Source: Singulisphaera sp.
GTDB taxonomy: Bacteria > Planctomycetota > Planctomycetia > Isosphaerales > Isosphaeraceae
DNA length: 64,000 bases
Assembly: GCA_027451445.1 (NCBI GenBank)
Contig: DAIDJG010000136.1
Location: 1 to 64,000 of the forward strand
Direction of reading: 5' to 3'
The notes under the pieces were generated by a model, which did no database searches, was not told where the DNA came from, and saw only the letters and a program-made list of their open reading frames with translations. The position numbers were made by a program, and so were the translations under genes. Below are positions 1 through 8,763 of this stretch, in pieces (the first letter of the stretch is position 1; each line of letters opens with the position of its first letter).

Positions 1-1871
1 ACGTTTCCGTTCACGACGAGGTTATCGCCAGCCGCCGTTCCGGTGGTCGAAAGGTTGATGATACCGCTGTTGGCCGTGGCCTGAGCAATGGTCATCGGAC
101 TTGTACTGTCGGTGATCCAGACACCGAGCGCGCCGCCCTTACCTGTCGTGACCGCGTTGGTGGTCGTCAAGTTCACCACAATGGGTGAGGCCGTTCCCGA
201 AGTTACCTGCACTGCAGCGCCCGTCGCCCCGACATTCCCCGTTGGGGTGGCAGCCAAGGAGGCCGAGCCAGCGTTGATGTTCAACCTGGAAGCGGTGATG
301 GTCCCCGCCGTGTGGTTGATGTCGCCGGTGCTATTCAAGTTGACCGTATCGGCGGTCACGCCGCCGCTCAACAGCGTGATGTCGCCGAAGCCGGCATCAG
401 CGCCGGTTCCCGTGGCGTTCGGGTTCGTCGTCGTCAGCGTAACGCTGTTGCCCGCGCCGCCGGCAGTGACGGGGCCAAAGTTGCCCGCGCTCACGGTCAT
501 TCCCAGGTCGTTGGTGATGGTGTAGTTGCCGTTGCTGGCCGTGTCAAGCTGGTTCGAGTCCGACAAGGTGAGGGCTTGGCCGGTGTTACGGATGGTGACG
601 CTGCCGCTAAACGGCGCAGGACTGAAGTCTCCGGCTTCGAGAGTCGCGACCGAGGTCGTGAGGTCGACACCACCAGCGCCGGAGACCGCGTCCAGTTCGC
701 CGCTTCCGGGAATGTAGACATTCAAAGCTCCAGAGCTGCTCCCGGACCTGATCGGACCGCCACCATTGAGCGGCGTGTCGGCACCCACAGCGTACGTGTT
801 TCCTGTGTAAATGAACACAAATCCGTTTGCGCCGGTAGTGATCCCCGTGATCGTTGCGCCGCCGGTGCCGGTCCCTGTGTAATTATGATTTTCGTCGGCG
901 GGGGCGTTGACATAGATCTGGACGAGGTTGCCCGTGGTCACGATGGTGCCGTTGACCTGCGTGAAACCCTGGGGACCGGCATCATCCAGGTTGGACCAGA
1001 TCTCAACCTCGGCAGACGAGATGACGCTGCCGTCGATGTTCGTGGCGTTGGCGGCGAAGATTTCGATTAGGCCGGCGGTGGTCTGGTGGAGGTTTACGTT
1101 GTTCGCTCCGATCGTGACGAAGCCGCCAATCGGCGGGGGCGAGCCGATCAACAGAGTCGCGCCTCCCAGATCGATCGCCTGGTCCGCCGTGATGTTGCCA
1201 CCGGATCCAGCTTCCAGTCTCAAGGAAGTGTTGCCCACGACCGGTCCGTTGAACGTGATGTTGCCACTGACCACCGAAGATGTATTGATAAAGGCGGTAC
1301 TCCTGTCATTCAGCGTCCCGTTGATCGTCACCGAGCCGGCGACCGGCAACACGCCGCCGGGACCGCTGGTGGAGATGCTGCCCGAACCCGTGAGATCGAC
1401 GAGCGTGGCGGAAACCGTCAAGTTGTCAGTGGCCAGGGTATTGGTGATGTTGACCAGCGACCCCGCGAGGATGAGGTTCCTCATGGTAGAGAGTGAACCG
1501 ACGCTGATCACGTCCGTGCCGTTCTGCCCGTTGATTGCGATCGAACGGATATAGCTCGGGATTGTGCCCGAGACCGTCGAACCCGTCACGGTGATGCCGG
1601 GAACCGTCGAGCTAATCGTGCCGGCGGTATCGGTCAGACTGAACGCGCTATCCGTTCCCGAGATGGAGATATTGTTGTTGGCGAAGTTGCCGTTGTAGAC
1701 GAGCGTCGTTCCGACAACGAAGAGGTTCCCGGCGATGGCGGGTGCGATGCGGGTTTCCAGGCCGTCCAGGAACGGGATGAGGCGGCGGGACGCGCTTGCT
1801 GGCCGCCGCTCCCGCTGATTCAGTCGGGCTGACTCCAGGCCCTTCGGCCGCGAGCGTTTAAAGATGCTCAT
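1..1871 (-). CDS. Large beta-rich surface/extracellular protein, copy 1 (partial, C-terminus outside window)
   Basis: The minus strand is open from an ATG at 1871 to the window edge (623 complete codons, no stop). The N-terminus is basic and is followed by the motif DGLETRIAPAIAGN, the LE-x-R-type motif common at the start of planctomycete secreted proteins. The rest is Gly/Thr/Asn/Ser-rich with many short strands (for example NITFNGPVVGN), like filamentous-haemagglutinin or autotransporter beta-helix repeats. It is a paralogue of the neighbouring gene at 2942-5848; the two are alignable from residue 1. A strong GAGGAGG ribosome site 8-9 bases upstream fixes the start. No enzymatic motif is visible. 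An adhesin, sheath or cell-wall role is inferred. Confidence 0.8.
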   Translation of the reverse strand, partial: MSIFKRSRPKGLESARLNQRERRPASASRRLIPFLDGLETRIAPAIAGNLFVVGTTLVYNGNFANNNISISGTDSAFSLTDTAGTISSTVPGITVTGSTVSGTIPSYIRSIAINGQNGTDVISVGSLSTMRNLILAGSLVNITNTLATDNLTVSATLVDLTGSGSISTSGPGGVLPVAGSVTINGTLNDRSTAFINTSSVVSGNITFNGPVVGNTSLRLEAGSGGNITADQAIDLGGATLLIGSPPPIGGFVTIGANNVNLHQTTAGLIEIFAANATNIDGSVISSAEVEIWSNLDDAGPQGFTQVNGTIVTTGNLVQIYVNAPADENHNYTGTGTGGATITGITTGANGFVFIYTGNTYAVGADTPLNGGGPIRSGSSSGALNVYIPGSGELDAVSGAGGVDLTTSVATLEAGDFSPAPFSGSVTIRNTGQALTLSDSNQLDTASNGNYTITNDLGMTVSAGNFGPVTAGGAGNSVTLTTTNPNATGTGADAGFGDITLLSGGVTADTVNLNSTGDINHTAGTITASRLNINAGSASLAATPTGNVGATGAAVQVTSGTASPIVVNLTTTNAVTTGKGGALGVWITDSTSPMTIAQATANSGIINLSTTGTAAGDNLVVNGN

Positions 1872-2235
1872 GGTGCTTTCCTCCTCAACTCGTTGTATGA
1901 CCCTGGAAGGAACCCGCCAGCCGTCAGGCATCGAAGGGGAGCGAGTCGGTTTGGCTTCAACGGCCGGACAGACGGACGCAGGTTGCGCCGGACACTTCGG
2001 ACGTCGCACGACCGACACCGCCTTCGAGCCAAACGCCAAACGCTCGAACTCGGATCGTGTGCGTGCCCTGTTTCGGCCCAACGATCACCGAGCGGGCGCC
2101 TGCCGTGAGACCCCGACCATACGCGGCCTTTCACTATACCCTCCCTAGATTATCCGTTTCAATCAGAATCCTCAGATTATTCTGCCAACCTACTACATTT
2201 TGACAATGCAGAATAACGAGTCCATTCAGTTTAAC
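1872..2235 (-). repeat. Duplicated long leader and promoter region of surface protein copy 1
   Basis: This non-coding stretch is homologous to the leader of copy 2 (5849-6020 plus 6355-6590). Shared blocks include CATCGAAGG-x-x-AGCGAGTCGGTTTGGCT near 1930-1960, GTCGCACGACCG near 2003-2015, and an AT-rich block with TTTCAA-x-x-AGAATCC near 2157-2172. The AT-rich part (about 2130-2235) sits some 270 bases upstream of the start and is the probable promoter zone. The conserved GC-rich part would be a long 5' UTR. No exact -10/-35 assigned. Confidence 0.55.
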
Positions 2236-2240
2236 AGTTA

Positions 2241-2860
2241 GACTCGATTCGCAACGGGTACGCTTGATTTCCACGGTATGAGATCATCCGGGAAGCGCGA
2301 TCGACCGAATGTGACTCGAAGCACAGCGCAGGGGCGCGCATAGTGAACATGTGAATCCACAGGGAGGGGGGTTTTATGATCGCTGGGCGGGCACGCGGCT
2401 CCGCGAGGAGATCGCCGTGCTCGCACTGGAAGGTCGCCTCGCGCGGATCCAGGTGAGGTACGGGCAGGGACCCATGAGAGACGATCGGCTCGGGCGCGAT
2501 CTGTTCGAGAAAGTCGTCGCGCGTGCCCTCGAACAAACCTGGAACCGCGTGTCGCTCCGCGACGATCTGGTCGCTCCGGGCCACCTACTTCCTCTTTCCT
2601 TCACGCAATTGAACCGCGTGGCATCGACCGCCAACGTCTTTTCCGTGCAGAAAAACCTGCTCGATGCCGACGTTCGATTCTCCGAAGCGAGCGCAACGTG
2701 CCAGCCAATGCGCGATGTTTCTGGAGACTATGGGCTGCACTCAGGTAGGGAATCCTGAAGCGAGAACGTGCCTACCCGCGCATAGCCTTCGACGTTGCCC
2801 GTCTCGGTACGGAGTGGGTTTGCGCAAGTGCCCGGAAGACACAGGGGATGAACCTGGCAG
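2241..2860. other. Gap with no supported gene
   Basis: About 620 bases between the leader of copy 1 and the terminator of copy 2. It holds overlapping ORFs on both strands (135 codons on plus at 2351-2758; 117 and 86 codons on minus) but none has a recognisable domain or ribosome site. It could contain a decayed gene. I see no RNA gene or repeat in it. Confidence 0.4.
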
Positions 2861-2900
2861 AAAAACGAAACGGGACGTCCCAGATTCCGGACGCCCCGTT
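2861..2900 (-). terminator. Intrinsic terminator downstream of surface protein copy 2
   Basis: On the minus strand an AACGGGGCGTCC arm (2900-2889) pairs with GGACGTCCCGTT (2880-2869). It forms a 12-bp stem including one G-U pair, with a short loop, followed by TCGTTTTT (2868-2861). It lies about 40 bases after the stop codon at 2942. Confidence 0.8.
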
Positions 2901-2941
2901 CTTTGTTGTCGAGTGTCGCCATCTTTCGACAGAGGCGCCGA

Positions 2942-5848
2942 TCAAGGCACGGTGGGGGTGACAGTCACCATTCCCATCGTCCTGTGCCACTTTGTGAGGC
3001 CAGAGGCCAGTGTGAACGTAATGTCGGAGGCAAACGCCGAGTCGGCCGCCACGATGTTGCCGATCGCCGTGTTGATCTGGAGCGTGTTGGCAAAGGCACC
3101 GAAGGTGAAGTCGATCTGGGTTGCCGAGGGAGTCACGACCAGATTGTCGGCCTTCGTGGTCGAGGTCGTGATTGTGGTATCCGCCGTGCCGCTGGTCGTG
3201 CCCGAAACGACAATTGAGCTCGTTGCCGTGCCAGCCGCCGTCGAGATAGCGACGTTGCCTGCCGTCGCCGTGAGCGAACCGCCCAGCGACAGGACACTCG
3301 AGGCCTTCGAACCGTTGATCGTCACGGCTGCTCCCTTGATCGCACCCGAGTTCGTCACGAGCAGGCTGCCCGTGCCTGACGAGTCGTCGATCGCGACAGT
3401 GGTAACTGCTGTGATGGAGCCGGAATTGGTGAGCACGACGACGGTCGGAGCAAGCTTGCTGTCGAACTGCGCCGATCCGCCGGAAGTGATCGACCCAGTG
3501 AGGTTCAACGTGATCGCGCCCGCAGCCGGAGTGATCGTGAAATCGCCCGTCGAGTTGATCGTGCCGGTCGTGTTCAAGATCACACCGCCAGCGCCGGTTT
3601 TAATATCGGTTGTCGTCGTCGACACGATTGTGCCGCCGATGTTCAGGACTTGGACGCCGGTGCCCGCGCTCGTGTCGATCAACACTGCCTTGCTGGAGGC
3701 GATGGCGCCACTGATGTCCAGCGTGGTTGGCGCGGCGCCGGTGACACCGTTGATGGTGACCGCGCCCGATCCCGCCAGGGTCCCGGAGATGTCGATGTTG
3801 TTGGTCGCGGGCGCAGTCGTCGCAACCGAAGAGGTGACGGTGATCGCGCCGCCCGTCGCCACCGTTGCGCCGGACGCGACGGTCAGGTTGCCTGAAGTAG
3901 CGCCGGTGAGAGCGCCCGGGGTGAGCGTGACCAGGCCCGTATCCGAGGTAACGTTCGATCCACTCAGGATTGTGACATCCTGATCGGATTTGAGCGTCAC
4001 GGTGCCGCCGTTCGCCGTGGCGATGTTGCCGTCGATGACAAGGTTGTCATTGGCCAGGTGGGTGAGCAACGTGACGTTCCCGTTCTGGCTGGTCGCCTGG
4101 GTGACCGTGATGGGACTGGCACCTGCCGCGGGGCTCTCGATGTCGATGATACCCACCGTGGTCGTGGCGTTGACCGTAACCGGCGCCGCCGTTCCCTGTC
4201 CCGACGTCACAAGGACAGGAAGGGTGTTGCCGATGTCACCCGCCGTGCCCGTGGTCCCCGAGCCCGCGACGATGTTCAGCTTGGTTGCCGTCACGATGCC
4301 GGCCGCCGAGCCAACGATGTTGCCGGTCGTGTTCAGGTTGACCGTGTCGGCCGAGTTGCCGACCGGTCCACTGAGGGTGAGGACGCCGCTGGCCGATGTC
4401 GGGTTCGTCGTGGTTAACGTGACGCTGTGGCCCGTGCCGCCGGCGGTGATAGCGGCCGTGGTGCTGACCGTCAGCCCCAGGTTGTTGGTGATGCTGTAGT
4501 TGCCGTTGGTGGCGGTGTCAAGCTGGAAGGCATCCTTCAAGGTAAGGGCCTGGCCGGCGTTACGGATTGTCACGTTGCCGCTATACGGCGCAGGGCTGAA
4601 GTCTCCGGCTTCGAGATTCGCGACTGAGGTCGTGAGGTTGACACCACCTGCGCCGGAGACCGCGTCCAGTTCGCCGCCGCCGGGGATGTACACATTCAAA
4701 CCCCCGTAGCCGCTCGCCGACGTGATCGGACCGCCGCCGTTGAGCGGCGTGTCATGGTTTATGGCGTAGGTGTTGCCAGTGTAGATGTACACGAAGGCGC
4801 CTGCGCCGGCGGTGATCCCCGTGATCGTTGCGCCACCGGTGCCAGTTCCTACGTAGTTGCGGTATGTGTCGGCGGGGGCGTTCACATAAATCTCGACGGT
4901 GGTGCCCGTGGTCACGATGGTGCCGTTTTCCTGGGTGAAACCCTGCGGACCGGAATCATCCAGGTTAGACCAAATGTCAACGTCATCGGTCGCGATCACG
5001 CTGCCGTCGATGTTCGTAGCGTTCGCAGCGAAGATCTCTAGCCCGCGAGAGATGACCTGGTGGAGGTTGACGTTGTTCGCTCCGATCGTGGCCAAATCGC
5101 CATTTGCAACGGGGGGCGCGCCGATGATCAAACTCCCGCCTCCCAGAGTGATCGCCTGGGCTGCCGTGATGTTGCCGCCGGAGCCCGCCTTCAAGCCTAA
5201 GTTGGTGTTGCCCACGACCGGTCCATTGAACGTAATGTTGCCACTGATCGTCGAAGATGTGTTGATCGTGGCGGTGCTCGTATCGTTCAGCGTCGCATTG
5301 ATCGTAACCGAGCCGGCGACCGGCAATGCGCCGATGGTGGGACCGCTGGTCGAGATGCTGCCCGCACCGGTGAGGTTCACCAACGTGCCGGAAACGGTGA
5401 CGTTGTCGGCGGCCAGGGTGTTGTTGATGTTCACCGTCGTACCCGCGAGGATGAGGTTCCTCGTCGTCGAGAGTGAACCCACGTTGATCACGTCCGTGCC
5501 GTTTTGGCCGTTGATCGCGATCGAACGGATGTAGCTCGGAACGACCGCCATACCTGTAGAGAGAAGATTGGCTGACATTCCCGGGACCGTCGAATTGATG
5601 GCGCCGGCCGTATCGGTCAGTCCGAACGCACTATCCGTGCCCGAGACGGTGATATTGTTGTCGGCGAAGTTGCCGTTGTAGACGAGCGTCGTTCCGACGA
5701 CATACAGGTTGCCGGCGACGGCCGGCGCAATGCGGGTTTCCAGGCCATCAATCATGGGGACGAGCTGGCGGGACTGCACGACCCAACGCCGTTTAGTCCG
5801 GAGGACTGAAGCTAATCCCTTCAGTCGCGAGCGATCGAGGTGGTTCAT
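2942..5848 (-). CDS. Large beta-rich surface/extracellular protein, copy 2
   Basis: 968 residues. The N-terminus (MNHLDRSRLKGLASVLRTKR) leads into MIDGLETRIAPAVAGN, the LE-x-R-type planctomycete surface-protein motif, at about residues 32-47. It is followed by a long Gly/Thr/Ser/Asn-rich region of repeated short strands (phrases such as TVNLNTTGNIVGSAAGIV, ITVTSSVATT), consistent with a right-handed beta-helix or autotransporter-like repeat protein. There is no transmembrane anchor at the C-terminus and no catalytic motif. The start is supported by a GAGGAG site 8 bases upstream. It is a tandem paralogue of the partial gene at 1-1871, has its own terminator at 2861-2900, and lies downstream of the pilin-like gene at 6028-6354. 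Adhesin or envelope role inferred. Confidence 0.8.
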   Translation of the reverse strand: MNHLDRSRLKGLASVLRTKRRWVVQSRQLVPMIDGLETRIAPAVAGNLYVVGTTLVYNGNFADNNITVSGTDSAFGLTDTAGAINSTVPGMSANLLSTGMAVVPSYIRSIAINGQNGTDVINVGSLSTTRNLILAGTTVNINNTLAADNVTVSGTLVNLTGAGSISTSGPTIGALPVAGSVTINATLNDTSTATINTSSTISGNITFNGPVVGNTNLGLKAGSGGNITAAQAITLGGGSLIIGAPPVANGDLATIGANNVNLHQVISRGLEIFAANATNIDGSVIATDDVDIWSNLDDSGPQGFTQENGTIVTTGTTVEIYVNAPADTYRNYVGTGTGGATITGITAGAGAFVYIYTGNTYAINHDTPLNGGGPITSASGYGGLNVYIPGGGELDAVSGAGGVNLTTSVANLEAGDFSPAPYSGNVTIRNAGQALTLKDAFQLDTATNGNYSITNNLGLTVSTTAAITAGGTGHSVTLTTTNPTSASGVLTLSGPVGNSADTVNLNTTGNIVGSAAGIVTATKLNIVAGSGTTGTAGDIGNTLPVLVTSGQGTAAPVTVNATTTVGIIDIESPAAGASPITVTQATSQNGNVTLLTHLANDNLVIDGNIATANGGTVTLKSDQDVTILSGSNVTSDTGLVTLTPGALTGATSGNLTVASGATVATGGAITVTSSVATTAPATNNIDISGTLAGSGAVTINGVTGAAPTTLDISGAIASSKAVLIDTSAGTGVQVLNIGGTIVSTTTTDIKTGAGGVILNTTGTINSTGDFTITPAAGAITLNLTGSITSGGSAQFDSKLAPTVVVLTNSGSITAVTTVAIDDSSGTGSLLVTNSGAIKGAAVTINGSKASSVLSLGGSLTATAGNVAISTAAGTATSSIVVSGTTSGTADTTITTSTTKADNLVVTPSATQIDFTFGAFANTLQINTAIGNIVAADSAFASDITFTLASGLTKWHRTMGMVTVTPTVP

Positions 5849-6020
5849 GGTGCGATTCTCCTCAACTCACAGCATGCCCCTGGAAGGGACCCGCCAGCCC
5901 TCGGGCATCGAAGGGAAGCGAGTCGGTTTGGCTCCAATGGGCGACCAGTCTGACGCAGCCCGCAGTTGACGCTTCAGACGTCGCACGACCGGGCCGCCCT
6001 CGAGCCAAAGCCAATATGGG
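5849..6020 (-). repeat. Duplicated leader of surface protein copy 2, proximal half
   Basis: Homologous to 1872-2040. It retains the CCTGGAAGG-x-ACCCGCCAGCC and GAGTCGGTTTGGCT blocks and the GTCGCACGACCG block. In this copy the homology is interrupted after CGAGCCAAAGCC by the pilin-like gene and resumes at 6393 with CAAACGCTC/T. Confidence 0.6.
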
Positions 6021-6027
6021 AACACGC

Positions 6028-6354
6028 TTATTGCTCGGCGCCCGGAACGGCTTTGACTGCGATGCTTGTGTAGTCGCCGGCGCCAATGTCGATTGAATCC
6101 TGCAAGAGCCCCGTCCCGGCCCAGCTCGCCAGCAAGCTGCCGTCACCCGCCGTGAACGTCGCACCGGCGTAGCTGTAACCCTGATCCAGATACCCGATCG
6201 CATTGCCGACGTCCGACATCTCGGCAAGTACCTGGCTGCTGATCTTTTTCATACCGACGACCATCGACAGCACGAGAATCGTCGCCACGAGGACCAGTTC
6301 GGTAGAAATGATGAAACCCGCTTCGTCCATCCACAGTTGTCGCAGCACGCTCAT
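6028..6354 (-). CDS. Small pilin-like (Flp/type IVb-like) membrane protein
   Basis: 108 residues from the ATG at 6354, which has GGGAGA seven bases upstream; an in-frame longer start exists but lacks such a site. The N-terminus is MSVLRQLWMDEAGFIISTEL followed by one hydrophobic helix (residues about 14-34). The acidic-residue-plus-hydrophobic-helix layout resembles type IVb/Flp pilins and TadE-like proteins. The remaining ~70 residues are soluble, Gly/Ala-rich and contain no cysteines. It is immediately upstream of surface protein copy 2 and could be cotranscribed with it. The corresponding place upstream of copy 1 has no such gene. Pilin assignment is by architecture only. Confidence 0.65.
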   Translation of the reverse strand: MSVLRQLWMDEAGFIISTELVLVATILVLSMVVGMKKISSQVLAEMSDVGNAIGYLDQGYSYAGATFTAGDGSLLASWAGTGLLQDSIDIGAGDYTSIAVKAVPGAEQ

Positions 6355-6590
6355 GGTGAATCTCCCGTTGGACCGCACGCTCGATTTCAAACGCTCTGCA
6401 CGGCCCATTTCGGCCCATCGCTCACAGACCAGGCACTCCCCGTGAGCCCTCGTCAATGTGCGACCGCTCTACTGTATACAGCCCATATTACCCATTTCAA
6501 CTAGAATCCGCGAAATATTCAGATTACGCATTACACTTCGACTACGCAAAGCATCCAATCTACTCAATCTAACAATCTCGGCTGATTTGG
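6355..6590 (-). repeat. Distal half of the duplicated leader/promoter region (copy 2)
   Basis: Homologous to about 2040-2235: CAAACGCTC, TTTCGGCCCA, CCGTGAG and the AT-rich block with TTTCAACTAGAATCC and CTCAATCTAACA. It is the probable promoter zone for the pilin-like gene and surface protein copy 2. Individual promoter hexamers were not assigned. Confidence 0.5.
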
Positions 6591-7070
6591 AATGCCTGCG
6601 CGCGATTTCCGCGCTGATCGCCGGCTATGCATCAGCTCGGGAAACTTCGAGATTGGTTGTAGACGGCCAGGTGAGGTGTCGCGGCGTGCCGGGTTCTGGC
6701 AGGCGTATCGGTTAGACGGTGCGTGCTTCGGTTCGTCCCTGGCGATACGTTCGGCGAGATGCCAAATCCGTCTGAAGGGATGATCCTGACCTCGTTATGA
6801 TCCTACTGGCCCATCACGATCAGGAGCGACCGTTCAAGACCGACCGCCCTTCTGGCCACGAGGCAACGTGGCGTGATGGTCCGTCCGCGACATCAAAAGC
6901 CAGGGAAACGCTGCGCCCCCGCGTCAAGATGAGCACGAGCGCGTTGCTCCCGGGTGGAGTGGCACGCTCGGACTTTCGGAACGAACGTTCGCCGCCGATC
7001 GGATCAGCGGCCTATGCCGCGCACGCCCATGTGCCCGCCCGGGTATCCACCCCGGTCAGGTTGTTTTGCT
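6591..7070. other. Gap with no recognised gene
   Basis: About 480 bases. Short plus-strand ORFs (85, 126 and 96 codons in this neighbourhood) overlap each other and resemble nothing known. No hairpin terminator or tRNA seen. Confidence 0.4.
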
Positions 7071-7949
7071 TCAGTAACCGGTCAGTACCTTGGCGTACGG
7101 ACCGAATGCATCGAGCATTTCTCGGATCCGGCCGACCTTACGCCGAAGGATTACATCGGCGTCCATGCGGTTCCTGAGCTTCTCGGGTTCGAGAATCAGC
7201 GCGGTGTAGACCTCCGCTTTGTCCTCGGTGGGACTCGCCGTTGAATAACGGTTCAAAAAACCGCGAAGGCCGTCATCCCGGGCCGACTCGGCGGGGTCGG
7301 CCTGGAGTCGCTCGACGTCGCCTCTGTAATGAAAATCGACAGAATTCAGCGACTCCCATTTCGGGTCGGGATCGAGCTGATGATCGCCGACGAAGTCGAG
7401 TTGATGAAAGAGCTCGTGGTGAACCGTCCGCTCGAGATATCGCGCCTCGAGTCCCGAGTTAACATTGAGATAAATACACCCATTCACAACGTCGGTGAAG
7501 GCGAAACACGCTGTCTCGTCAAAGGTTAGGCCTTCGCACACAAGAATCTTGCGCAATTTGATCTTTTCGAGGAGAGATTTCGGATAAAACTCGATTACCT
7601 GTTTGATGGAGCGGCGGTACAACTCGCTTGACGGACGCTGGCCCGGCGTGACCCGGGCGCCGCGGAGCGTACCATCCGCCGTCTTGATCGAGAAACCGGT
7701 GCTATTGATTACAATATCAACGGGTAGCGTTTCGCCTCCGACCGAAGTCGACCCGCTTACCCGGGGTGACTTGGGCTGATCCGCCGTTCGAGGCACCTCG
7801 ACCGGGACAGACTCGGTGCACGCGGGAACGAGCACGACGAGCAACAGGATCAACCAGGGCTCGCGGCAAAGTTTGCGGCGTTCGCGGTGTGAAGGGGCCA
7901 GCGGTGAGATGAGGTTATCGAATCGCGATAAAGTGGGACACAATTCCAT
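7071..7949 (-). CDS. Putative zinc metallopeptidase lipoprotein (HExxH)
   Basis: 292 residues. A hydrophobic segment (about 32-43) ends in VPAC with Cys44, a plausible lipobox, so the protein is probably membrane-tethered outside the cytoplasm. The motif HHELFHQ gives HExxH at residues 178-182. A downstream acidic residue in the TEDKAEVY region (about 240) could be the third zinc ligand, as in gluzincin-type or putative zinc-binding metallopeptidases. Four cysteines lie in the domain. The N-terminal 30 residues before the hydrophobic stretch are long for a lipoprotein and no good ribosome site precedes 7949, so the true start may be internal. Substrate unknown. Confidence 0.6.
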   Translation of the reverse strand: MELCPTLSRFDNLISPLAPSHRERRKLCREPWLILLLVVLVPACTESVPVEVPRTADQPKSPRVSGSTSVGGETLPVDIVINSTGFSIKTADGTLRGARVTPGQRPSSELYRRSIKQVIEFYPKSLLEKIKLRKILVCEGLTFDETACFAFTDVVNGCIYLNVNSGLEARYLERTVHHELFHQLDFVGDHQLDPDPKWESLNSVDFHYRGDVERLQADPAESARDDGLRGFLNRYSTASPTEDKAEVYTALILEPEKLRNRMDADVILRRKVGRIREMLDAFGPYAKVLTGY

Positions 7950-8099
7950 GGTGGGCAGCGGTCCCAGAAGCAGCTCTTCGGCCGGGAGTTTGGATTCGCG
8001 AAGTCACACAGGGACGAGCGAGAGACGACACAAAGCTAACACGGGGGCCACCTTCTGTCTTCTCCTCGCTCGGCGGGACGTTCGCGGCCAAGCGAACGA

Positions 8100-8333
8100 T
8101 CATTGGACGATCGTTATCGGAGGCCCGAATGCCCGGAGGTTCCGCCCATGAGTGATTTTTGCCGCCCCATTCTTGTTGGGGCGAGCCGAAGTGATCAAGT
8201 TGACAAACTCTCGCCGAGCAGCGGTGGATGGCGCCGTGAGTGGCTTCTCCGCTGACGCGGCAAGGACCGAGCAAAGGGGCGCGATTGCGACAATCGCGAG
8301 CACAAGAAGCACGACGACGCGCTGCGGAGTCAT
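8100..8333 (-). CDS. Small secreted protein of unknown function
   Basis: 77 residues from the ATG at 8333, chosen because AGGAGGGG lies seven bases upstream; a longer in-frame start at 8492 has none. The N-terminus is a clear signal peptide (MTPQRVVVLLVLAIVAIAPL) with probable cleavage near VLAASA. The mature part is about 50 residues, basic, without cysteines. No family recognised. Confidence 0.5.
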   Translation of the reverse strand: MTPQRVVVLLVLAIVAIAPLCSVLAASAEKPLTAPSTAARREFVNLITSARPNKNGAAKITHGRNLRAFGPPITIVQ

Positions 8334-8763
8334 GGAAAAGCCCCTCCTGACCCGAATGTTTGCTTTCACCTTGTATACTTTACGTCCGTGTGTTCCGAAA
8401 CACAACTGGGTTCGCCAGATTCTCAGAGAACCCGCGCCAATCTCGACTGGGTCACTGTGAGAGACCCGGTAGCTGGGCGTGGCACAGACCACGCAGCACC
8501 CACACCGGGGCTCTCGCGCCCTGCGGGTGGGACCAAACGTGTACAGTCCCGAGATTGCCCCAAAGCCGGAAACTCAGCACTCGAGTTCACCCCCACGGAA
8601 AGTCCGCAACGGGTTAGGAAAACGCTTGTTACCTCGGTCGCGAGCCACGACTCCTTCGGTTCGTTCGACCGTACCCCTTTGTTGAAAAACCGAATGTAAA
8701 TGAGCCATACTGGTCGAGACGGATCTGGGAAAGTCGGGATTTCCTTCCAAAAGCTTATCAATC
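8334..8763. other. Divergent intergenic region
   Basis: 430 bases between the small secreted gene (minus) and the O-antigen-ligase-like gene (plus). It should contain both promoters. An AT-rich patch GTATACTTTACG near 8374-8387 could belong to the minus-strand promoter. Nothing else recognised. Confidence 0.35.

Noticed and set aside
312-1496. Long plus-strand ORFs opposite surface protein copy 1
   Set aside because: They are antisense to a continuous minus-strand gene whose protein is clearly homologous to its paralogue at 2942-5848.
2231-2758. ORFs on both strands between the two surface genes
   Set aside because: They overlap, lack ribosome sites and resemble no family; I keep the stretch as an unassigned gap.
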